The notes beneath the pieces are model-generated. The model did not search any database. It saw only the letters and a list, made by a program, of their open reading frames with translations, and was not told the origin of the DNA. From Rhizophagus clarus (Eukaryota; Glomeromycota; Glomeromycetes; Glomerales; Glomeraceae), in the NCBI GenBank assembly GCA_015698045.1, contig BLAL01000196.1:930001-994000 (forward strand): a stretch of 64,000 nucleotides of DNA, given 5' to 3'. Below are positions 55,925-63,329 of the stretch, piece by piece. The translations under genes and the position numbers were made by a program. Positions within the stretch are counted from its first letter, which is position 1. Every line of letters begins with the position of its first letter.

Positions 55925-57369
55925 GAATGCCAGTTTTTGCTGGAAATGATGACGATGATCTTGAGAGATTTTTTGAGTTATATAAGGGCTATATTCATAG
56001 TATTGGAATTGATCCATCGGCTGTTGCTGGTAATCCAGCAGGTTGGGAGAAAGCTATGGGTATACTTCGTGCTTGCTTAACTGGTCCGGCCTCCAGATGG
56101 TATGATGCTAATATCCTAGGAAAGAGAGTTAGACTTAGAAATATTCTTCTTCGTCTTGCACATGGTGATGAGCCAGCATTTAAGGCTTTGGCTGGTAATG
56201 CTGGTAATTGTCCAGTAAATACATGGGTTGTAGGTTCTCCTGCACAAGCTCATATGACTGATGGTGCAGTACCACCTGCAGGTGTTAATAATCCAGTCAC
56301 TGATATCTGGCCCGATTATGCTATAGAAGGAAATAGAGATATTTGGTTAAATCGTGCTGGTATGGAATTTATTAATGACCCTCTTAATCACAATGTTCTT
56401 GGTGGTGGTGCTGGAGCTGGTGTTGCAATTGCTGGTGGAGCAGGTGTCGGTCATCCGTATGTAATTCCAGCCCGTCCCTGTCATGTTCTAATTAAAATGC
56501 GTAATGAATTTCCTACACAACAGAATGCCAGACGTCAGTTAAGGTTTGGTAACCTTTTTCAGGAAAATATGCCTGTTCGAGATTTCTATGATAAAGTTAG
56601 AAGAAGTGCTGAACTATTAGGTTATGGTAATGATGTTTTAGTTAATCAGTTTCTAAGAGGTCTGAATGATGATTGTGCTATTGAGGCTGAAAGGATTGGT
56701 GCTGAACGAGATATAGAGGAATTAGTAGGTCTTCTTGAACGAGTTGAAAAAAGAAAGGCTGAATTACGTCTTGGTAGAGAAAGACGAGAAAATATACAGT
56801 ATCAGAGGGATAGACAAATTATTCCAGAGCAATTGCCACCAGTTAGTCAGGAGCCAGTTATATTAAAACCAGTACAAAATCATGCAGTTACCCAAGGAGA
56901 AATGAGTCGATTATTGCAACAACAGGCTGAAGGGTTTCAATCCCAAATTCGTCAATTACAGGAAAGTCTTAAGGCTCGAGATGTAAAGCCTGTTTATAGA
57001 CCTAAGTCTAAGCCTACGCCTCGATATCATGATGATTGGGATGATATTCCTGATGAAGCTTTTAATCCGCCTGATGAAGATGGGGTTGATAATAGGCATT
57101 TACAACAGTTATTTGATGCAGTACCAGGTAGACCTGCTCCTAGAAATACATTAGAACAAAGATTAGCTGGTAAGATTGCTAAAAAAATCGCAAAAGCTAG
57201 AGAAAGACGTGAAGATGCAGAGTTAAATAGGGCAATGCGTGACCTTTCTTTGAATGATCATGATGATCCTATGGATACTTCCAATGCTGTTCGAGGTGTA
57301 CCTATAGAATTAGTTCAAGGTGAGAATGGAGAAATTATGCTCGTCCAAAAAAAAGATAGTTTCAAATAA
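55906..57369 (+). CDS. Element B retrotransposon Gag-like protein
   Basis: 487 codons, intact. It matches the retrotransposon Gag capsid family: PAGWEKAMGILRACLTGPAS with RWYDANILGKR (residues ~45-75), then after a ~130-residue Gly/Ala-rich insert, MPVRDFYDKVRRSAELLGYG and VNQFLRGLNDDCAIEAERIG (residues ~225-265), the second capsid part ending in a helix (IEELVGLLERVEKRK). A Gln-rich coiled region, Arg/Pro stretches (VYRPKSKPTPR) and an acidic tail follow. No zinc knuckle is visible. It overlaps the protease gene by 50 nt. In retrotransposons such proteins form the particle shell; here that role is inferred. Confidence 0.8.
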   Translation: MATVAIGMPVFAGNDDDDLERFFELYKGYIHSIGIDPSAVAGNPAGWEKAMGILRACLTGPASRWYDANILGKRVRLRNILLRLAHGDEPAFKALAGNAGNCPVNTWVVGSPAQAHMTDGAVPPAGVNNPVTDIWPDYAIEGNRDIWLNRAGMEFINDPLNHNVLGGGAGAGVAIAGGAGVGHPYVIPARPCHVLIKMRNEFPTQQNARRQLRFGNLFQENMPVRDFYDKVRRSAELLGYGNDVLVNQFLRGLNDDCAIEAERIGAERDIEELVGLLERVEKRKAELRLGRERRENIQYQRDRQIIPEQLPPVSQEPVILKPVQNHAVTQGEMSRLLQQQAEGFQSQIRQLQESLKARDVKPVYRPKSKPTPRYHDDWDDIPDEAFNPPDEDGVDNRHLQQLFDAVPGRPAPRNTLEQRLAGKIAKKIAKARERREDAELNRAMRDLSLNDHDDPMDTSNAVRGVPIELVQGENGEIMLVQKKDSFK

Positions 57370-58060
57370 AGGTAAAGGTAAACCATCACCACCAGCAATT
57401 AAATCAGCACCATCTAAATTGATATCTAAATCCACTAAAATGGTAAAAATCCCTGCTATTAAGCCATCAACGAATTTTACTAAAACGGAGCTCTTAAATC
57501 TTCTAAAACTTGCTGATATCAGAAAGATTATTCAGGAGATCGTCTATAAAATATTAGAAAATTATGATAGCGCCCCTCAAGAACAACCAGCAGTACAGGA
57601 AGAGTATTTGGGTCCAACGGCTATGGATATTGATGTCGCTCGATTGGAAAATACTAAAGATCTTTTAGCTATAAATGGAAATGTAAATGGGGTGAATATT
57701 CAGTGTCTAGCGGATTCCTGTGCTAATGTTTCCTTTATCCAAGAAGAAGCATGTCACGAACTAAAACTAAAAGTTGATAAATCTATAAAGCATAGTATTA
57801 CTGGTGCATCAGGGGATGGTGAGACATTTGGTATAGTAAAAAATGTATCGATAAACCTTTCACCACCACAGAGTGGTAGTTGTATCATTAAAGAAGATCT
57901 TGTAGTCCTAAAAGGGTATAAGCATAGAGAAATTGGTTTGAGCCGAGCGTGCCTTAGAAGGTATAATTATGATATTCATGAATCTCGAAATCATATCGCC
58001 CTTACCTGCAATGATAAAGACTATTTTATTCCTATAATTCCAGATGCAAATAGGACATAA
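57320..58060 (+). CDS. Element B retropepsin-like aspartic protease
   Basis: 246 codons, open from MRMEKLCSSKKK; its first 50 nt lie inside gag in the +1 frame. A run of eight A at 57,347-57,354 lies in the overlap and could support slippage into a Gag-Pro fusion; its own ATG is the alternative. The domain has IQCLADSCANVSFIQEEA (active-site loop with DSC instead of DTG/DSG), GETFGIVKNVSINL (flap and following strand) and IGLSRACLRRYNYDIH (conserved hydrophobic strand). It would cleave Gag. The altered third residue may affect activity. Confidence 0.77.
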   Translation: MRMEKLCSSKKKIVSNKGKGKPSPPAIKSAPSKLISKSTKMVKIPAIKPSTNFTKTELLNLLKLADIRKIIQEIVYKILENYDSAPQEQPAVQEEYLGPTAMDIDVARLENTKDLLAINGNVNGVNIQCLADSCANVSFIQEEACHELKLKVDKSIKHSITGASGDGETFGIVKNVSINLSPPQSGSCIIKEDLVVLKGYKHREIGLSRACLRRYNYDIHESRNHIALTCNDKDYFIPIIPDANRT

Positions 58061-58082
58061 AAAAATATAAAATTAGATCCAT

Positions 58083-58706
58083 TTAATAAGGGTAGTCTGG
58101 ATCTTCATCAGAATCGCTTGAATCATCACTTAGATCCTCATCAGATTCATCAGATTCATTCGGCATCAATTGCCAATTTGCAGGATTGTCTGGATCTTCA
58201 TCTCCCCAGTAATCTGGTTGCCAAGATGATTCTTCTTCTGGTTCACCGAATCCTGGGATTTCATAAGGATCCAACCCATTAGCTAGCATGTTAATATGAT
58301 AAATTATATAAATCTTTTCTGTATCTTTATATGCAAATCCACCTTGTAACATAATTTTTTCTATCTCTACTTGATACGCAAAAGCTACCCTTTTTTTATC
58401 AGCCAAATCCATAAATTTTTTATATAATAGATCTGTAAGAGCTTTATTCGTACCTACATATTTTTTAAAAGCATGTTCTAATTCTTCATCACTATTCTTA
58501 TAATCCATTACAGCTTTCCAGTAGTCTTCTTCGGCAAGCTGGTTAAGTTGATACATGATAACACGAGCAATTTCATGTATCTGAAATATATCTGTTCTCT
58601 CGATTGAAGCATTTACAGTGTGGCCAGTTTCCTTGATTGGAATATTTAGCCAATTTTCTACCCACTCTGGGGATACATCTAAGAATTTAGCAATGTTCGT
58701 GTACAT
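58083..58706 (-). CDS. Element B ORF10, acidic-tailed protein of unknown function
   Basis: 207 codons, intact, starting MYTNIAKFLDVSPEWVENWL. Helical N-terminal part as in copy A; the tail is rich in Asp, Ser and Glu (DESDEDLSDDSSDSDEDPDY) and differs from copy A. It is convergent with the protease gene (22 bp apart). Confidence 0.75.
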   Translation of the reverse strand: MYTNIAKFLDVSPEWVENWLNIPIKETGHTVNASIERTDIFQIHEIARVIMYQLNQLAEEDYWKAVMDYKNSDEELEHAFKKYVGTNKALTDLLYKKFMDLADKKRVAFAYQVEIEKIMLQGGFAYKDTEKIYIIYHINMLANGLDPYEIPGFGEPEEESSWQPDYWGDEDPDNPANWQLMPNESDESDEDLSDDSSDSDEDPDYPY

Positions 58707-58743
58707 CTTTTAGTATATAATGGATATCAATTTATTTTTTTTT

Positions 58744-58773
58744 GGATACCTATATATCGACTATATTTAATTA
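58744..58773 (-). promoter_or_regulatory. Shared promoter-like motif, element B ORF10
   Basis: On the minus strand TAATTAAATATAGTCGATAT then ATAGGTATCC, 38 bp before the ORF10 start. Confidence 0.55.
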
Positions 58774-58808
58774 TAATTTTTTGGGGGTATTTAAAAAAAA
58801 AATATAAT

Positions 58809-59942
58809 CTATTTTGTATCATTATAGATACGTACTAGATTGGGGACGTCTTCTTGTAATCTATCAGCTGGCTCCCATGTAGATTCATCTTCTGGATAGC
58901 GCTCCCATTTGACTAAGTATTGGAGTTGACCCTTTCTAGTGCGGTGCTTGAGAATTTTCTCAGGTACATATCTTTCTGGCCGTCCTCTTATGACCGAATC
59001 AGGTGGGGGTTTTTCATTAGCTGGAATAACCTGTAGTTCTTTTCTAGTATATGCACATCTAGATACTCCTAACCTGCCATGTGGTCCATCAAGTAAATAT
59101 GTAGGCGGTTGTTCAGGAGAAAGGATAAGCTTCTTAATTATACGAACTTTTGGGTCCCATTTAATATCACCTATTCTGAACTTACCATGTAATTTTTTTC
59201 CAAGTACTGATATAGGTTCATGAAGTTTGGTTCGAACTTGTGTCCCCTCTAATAGTAATTCTGTATTCTTGTCAATTTTAGGTGGACCTTCTGGGATTTT
59301 AGGCGGATCTTTTTGCCACTTTTTATCTACTAATCTTACTATATCATGGAAGTCTTCAGACTATTCTACTGATGTTTCACCAGTTTTTAGTTCCTGTGCT
59401 GTCATTCTTCTAAAAAGCGGTTTTTCTATAGCCTGAATTGCTCTCTCTGCAAATGATTGCTGTTTATGACGTTCAGGTTCTCCAAATCTCATCATAACTC
59501 CAATGCTATTAAGGAAAAAATCACGTATTTGTGAATTGGTAAATTCTGAACCAGAATCAGTTTCTAGTCTATGGGTAGGAGGTTGGATACGACCACGTCC
59601 ATATATTTTAATAAATGCTTTTAATACACTATTAGCTGTCTTATTTTTAATAGGCTCGGCATCTACTCGTCTTCTGGATATTTCTACTACTACGAGAAAA
59701 TAATGGTATCCCTTAGGGTCTATAGGCATTTCTGCTAAATCAGACTGCTGGGTAGCATTTTCTTTCCAGACGATTACTTTTGGACGCTCAGATCTTTTCT
59801 CCTTTAGAGGTCTTCGATAGATGTTATAATGCTCTTGGTCTTTAAGAAGACGTGCTGGTACCCCTGATAGGTTATAAAATTTGTAATACCTCTCTAAAGG
59901 GGTCATATCGCTCAAAATTAAAGTTTTACTTCTAGAATTCAA
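58809..59942 (-). pseudogene. Element B chromodomain integrase, one premature stop
   Basis: RVE-type core with QSDLAEMP, LETDSGSEFTN and SFAERAIQAIE, uninterrupted by the MITE seen in copy A. TAG at 59,361-59,363 stands where copy A has TGG (VEWSED). The rest of the frame, through the C-terminal chromodomain (YVPERILKHRTRKGQLQYLV type, WERYPEDESTWEP), ends at 58,809. The stop removes the C-terminal half but leaves the DDE core. Confidence 0.88.
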
Positions 59943-59946
59943 ATTT

Positions 59947-60267
59947 GTGGATATGACAGAGATACATTGTACAAAGTGTAAAAAGAAGACAGAAACGTCT
60001 TCAGAAGTTCAGGATATGACTGATAAAGGTCGATATCGAATTCATGGTGATTGTATTATTTGTGGGACGCACAAGAATACCTTTACTGGTGAGAATTGGG
60101 AGGTTAAAACACATAGTAAAAGAGAAATTCTGGATGCTAAGAAAAAGAGAAAGAAGACGGCTACAAACAAGAAGGCTAAGAAACTTGGTCTTAAGATTTT
60201 GGATGCCGATGATAAAGTTCAGGCTTATATTAAGAAGTATTTAAGAGAAGCGACAAAAGAGGATTAA
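59947..60267 (+). CDS. Element B small zinc/basic protein
   Basis: 106 codons, intact. CTKCKKKTETS and CIICGTH form two possible zinc-binding pairs, followed by GENWEVKTHSKREI and a basic stretch KKKRKKTATNKKAKKLGLKI. Divergent from the integrase with only 4 bp between the starts, so each promoter must lie in the other's coding sequence, or one start lies further in. DNA binding is plausible from the charge. Confidence 0.72.
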   Translation: MDMTEIHCTKCKKKTETSSEVQDMTDKGRYRIHGDCIICGTHKNTFTGENWEVKTHSKREILDAKKKRKKTATNKKAKKLGLKILDADDKVQAYIKKYLREATKED

Positions 60268-60291
60268 TTGAAAATATAACACTATTTATTA

Positions 60292-60573
60292 GTGATAAAT
60301 ATAACAATGAAAAGACCAACAACTCCTCCAAGTACTTCGAGATTAGAAAGTGATCAAGAAGAAGGGATACCAGCTCCTACACAAGGTGATAGCTCTGTAA
60401 GTGAATATTTTGAGTCAATAAAATTGTATGCTATAGCCCGAAATGAGGATTTGGATTATACAAACATTAAAGTAGCATTTATTCTTGGATTAAAACTAGA
60501 TAATGCAAAGCGTGCTAAAGAGTTTGGATTTGAAAAACCATTAAAAGAGATAGTTGAACATTTAGTTGGGTGA
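60292..60573 (+). CDS. Element B ORF13, stand-alone Gag C-terminal-domain-like protein
   Basis: 88-93 codons (second ATG at 60,307 gives MKRPTTPPSTSRL). The part SVSEYFESIKLYAIARNEDL, KVAFILGLKLDNAKRAKEFG, then EKPLKEIVEHLVG lines up with the second capsid part of the element's own Gag-like protein (RDFYDKVRRSAELL; NQFLRGLNDDCAIEAERIG; IEELVGLLE). It would be a capsid C-terminal domain without the rest. It lies between the zinc protein and the right terminal repeat. Copy A lacks it entirely. Confidence 0.6.
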   Translation: MINITMKRPTTPPSTSRLESDQEEGIPAPTQGDSSVSEYFESIKLYAIARNEDLDYTNIKVAFILGLKLDNAKRAKEFGFEKPLKEIVEHLVG

Positions 60574-60586
60574 TCGATATTAGCTG

Positions 60587-61203
60587 TTTTTTTTTTCAGG
60601 TATATTTGTATGCTATTGGGAGGCATAGGGATTTGGTACGAGTAGGTATATATAGGTAGTTGGTACAAGAAGTGATGCTATATATACCCAATATTTTGGT
60701 ACAAAGAGCAGGATTTTTCATCGTACCAAATTCTGACCACTTTTTGTACCAGGAAAATAGGGAAATTGGCGTTCTGAAGGCTTTAGAAATGTAAAATTGA
60801 TACTTTTGGATCGGGTACATTGGTTCGAGGAATTTTTCCAAAAAGTTTTATATATATAGCGTTGTATATAGGTATATATGTATATAGTGTCTGGAGTTGG
60901 ATAATATTTTTGGAAATTGTCTTCGTACCATTGTACCAAACCATTATTGTGTATGATTTTGCCTTTATTTTGTGATTTTGATGGTTATTTGATATGTTTT
61001 CTGGTACGAGGACTGGTACGAAGTTGGTACGAGGGGTATATATAGGAGGTTGTACCAGGGGAAATGGTATTTATCTATGGTATTGTTAGAGACGCGCCGT
61101 AAGGCGCTGGAGCCTAACTGGAAGGGGATCTGGTAGGGTTTCCCACGGAGGGGGGATGTATAGGGGCTTTAGCCACCGCTGGGCTTCGCCCGGCACCGAC
61201 GAC
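60587..61203 (-). repeat. Element B right terminal inverted repeat
   Basis: Reverse complement of 47,017-47,632. No difference was found on reading, apart perhaps from the length of the inner A/T run. Confidence 0.92.
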
Positions 61204-61375
61204 ATACGAAACTTCCTGCAGTTTGTATTTTTAAACTAAAAAATGTCCTGAAAGAAAAATTTCCAAACGGTATTTATATAAGAGCTAATGAAAAAGGGTG
61301 GGTTAACGAACAGGAGATGTTGTGATGGGTTGAGAACGTGTGAACTTCAAGAAACTGGTTTGGCAACCCACGTTC
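61204..61375 (+). pseudogene. Transposon D: continuation of the pogo-like transposase
   Basis: In frame with 46,297-47,016 once element B and one ATACG are removed: KLPAVCIFKLKNVLKEKFPN and then RANEKGWVNEQEML, typical of the DDE_1 core after the first Asp. Two further stops follow (TGA near 61,323, TGA near 61,341). It ends near 61,375, before the second catalytic Asp, so transposon D is truncated on the right. Confidence 0.8.
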
Positions 61376-61419
61376 TATGTTGGTTAAGGTTGCTTGCCGA
61401 AACCCATCTGGCCTAACGC

Positions 61420-61565
61420 GAAATGCCAAAACTCATACATAGTGCCAAAATGCCGAAATGCAGAAACTGCCGAAACTGCCGAAACTGTTTCGGCATTTCG
61501 GCATTTCGGCATTTCGGCAGTTTCGGCAGTTTCAGCATTTTGACATAGTTTCGGCATAAGTAATA
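61420..61565. repeat. CGGCATTT/CCGAAACTG palindromic microsatellite
   Basis: AATGCCGAAATGCAGAAACT, then repeated CTGCCGAAA, reversing at 61,490 into repeated TTTCGGCATTTCGGCA and TTTCGGCAGTTTCGG. The two halves form one large hairpin with a centre near 61,490. Confidence 0.85.
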
Positions 61566-61569
61566 CTAA

Positions 61570-61950
61570 TATTTTAATAGAGTTTTGGCATATTTTCGTC
61601 ATGTTAATAGTATCTGACAGATAAAAATTTATTTTTTAAAATTTAAATTATTTATTGTATTTATTATACGTAATCCAATGATAAAAACTAGCAATTAAAT
61701 TCAAATTTATCACTAAAGAAATAAAATCCCAGTTAAAAAAGTTCACCATTTTATTTTTATTTTATTTAATTTTGATAAAAAAAAAAATATTGATACTTGT
61801 TCGCTACTATTTTAAAAAATAGTACCCAGGCTGTACGACGTGGACGTCAGTATCAATTCACAGCCCAAAAAAAATGTGAGTCTCCAGCCGATATTTGATA
61901 CGGACTGGGCCTAGCTACTCACTATAAAATGATATAATAAAATTAATAAA
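61570..61950. other. AT-rich non-coding stretch
   Basis: No gene. TACTATTTTAAAAAATAGTA near 61,806 is an 18-20-bp palindrome, followed by a GC-richer stretch (61,830-61,920) of unknown origin. Confidence 0.45.
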
Positions 61951-61956
61951 TTATCT

Positions 61957-62684
61957 TCGGTGACGATACGTAGGTAGGTTTCTTGCCCTTCTACGATCAT
62001 GTCGCGTATCTAAAATAAATTGGTTAATTTAAGATGTGAATAAACTTTAATTATAGAAATTTTATAATTACCTCGTCTTTCCCAAAATCTCGATCTAAAT
62101 GTGCGATAATATCTTGCTCCGATACGTGACCATCTTCTTCCAGGGACACCGCTACGATAAAGGCAAAAACTCTAAATATCAAAAAACGAAATAATATTTA
62201 GTTAAATATTTTCAATTTTAAGCAAATATTTTTTTTTGCCATTATATTTTTCATACATAGTATTCCCTGAGAAGATTCCTCCATTTTTGGTGGCATCGTT
62301 GTGCCGTGAACCTCGAAGTTCTAAAATGACGATTTAGTCTGATTCAAACGAACGAATTAGTTGGATTAAAGATAATAATTCTATTTTTAACATATTTTAA
62401 CATATTAAATATTATACATATGAACCTTCTTGCGATTGACCTCCAGAATCTCGATCGATCTCTCCCGTATTCGTTATGAAATTCGTCATTTCTTCTTCTT
62501 CTTTCTTCCACCAAGTAATCGGTGTATTCATCGAACCATTGAATAGGACGAGAGTGGCGACGAGGCTGGCGATGGGCTGGCGATGAGAGTGACGATGGGG
62601 CTGGCGATGAGAGTGACGATGGGACTGGCGATGAGAGTGACGATTGGGCATATTTACAAAATTAAGATGTGAGGAAAAACGCAA
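61957..62684 (-). CDS. Possible four-exon gene with His/Arg repeat N-terminus
   Basis: Exon 1 from 62,684 (MRFSSHLNFVNMPNRHSHRQ) has a minisatellite coding HSHRQ/PHRHSHRQ. Acceptor-like ATTTTAG at about 62,323 and TATTTAG at about 62,172, donors near GTATGAAAA (about 62,260) and GAGGTAATT (about 62,070), and TTATTTTAG at about 62,012 outline three more exons. Two frames stay open through exons 2-4: one Arg-rich and ending YRHRR, the other balanced (EEDGHVSEQDIIAHLD, then RDMIVEGQETYLRIVTEDN). I cannot decide between them. No family was recognised. Confidence 0.35.
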
Positions 62685-62699
62685 AAAGAATGAGATGAG

Positions 62700-63325
62700 T
62701 AAATCGTAAAATATCCTTTTATAAATAAAATTTGGACAATTCCTTTTTGTTCCCTTTCTTCAAAATACTGATTTATTAGTTTGCATCATTAAATTTAAAT
62801 ATCATCCTTAAAATAATAAATCTTTGTTTATTCTCTTTGTTCTTAAAAAAAAATCATTTTTTTTAAAAAAAAATCAGAATATTTTGTACATCCCTTAAAA
62901 AAAAATAAAAAAATCAGTGCATAATACATACAATGTGATTTGTATAAAAAAGTCATCTTGCATCGTTAAACAAATACCGATATAAAATTACTAATCATCA
63001 TCCCTGTGTGATAAAATTTAATTGTTAACTTCTTTCTCTTTCTTTAGAGCACACATTGAACACGAATCAACACAAATTTAACAAAATTTGGCTAAAACGA
63101 GCGAAATTTTACCAGAATTATCAGCACAAATCGAACACAAATCGAACACAAATTGAACAAGATCGAAAGAGTTCGTTTGCATCACGTCGGTGTTGTTTAA
63201 ATTTCGTCACACAAAAATTTTTTAATTTAAACTCTTAAATAAATCAATATAATTATAAACTTATTTACAAATTTACTTTATTAATAAAAGAATTATTGTT
63301 ATAATGATTTCCTAAAAATAAAGAA
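62700..63325. other. AT-rich stretch with CAAATTGAACA repeats
   Basis: At 63,050-63,160 the words ACACAAATCGAACACAAATC and CAAATTGAACA recur. A 60-codon Asn/Lys-rich open frame there is probably not a gene. A and T runs surround 62,850-62,920. Confidence 0.45.
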
Positions 63326-63329
63326 AAAA

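Larger units (their letters stand above)
47017..61203 (+). mobile_element. Element B: Polinton-like element with Gag/protease genes (younger copy)
   Basis: 14,187 bp with inverted repeats of about 616 bp that appear identical to each other, flanked by a perfect 5-bp duplication ATACG (47,012-47,016 and 61,204-61,208). The target is the open frame of a pogo-like transposase, which reads on in frame across the empty site. Thirteen genes: helicase, OTU-PolB, ORF3, ORF4, ORF5, ATPase (minus), coiled coil, Gag-like, protease, ORF10 (minus), integrase (minus), small zinc protein and a Gag-CTD-like protein. PolB, the ATPase and the integrase each have one premature stop. Confidence 0.95.

Noticed and set aside
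20670..61203. A and B as the two arms of one giant inverted-repeat element
   Set aside because: Each has its own terminal repeats and its own distinct 5-bp target duplication, so they are separate insertions.
47017..61203. Element B as a Ty3-like LTR retrotransposon
   Set aside because: It has inverted rather than direct terminal repeats, PolB, helicase and ATPase genes, and no reverse transcriptase or RNase H.
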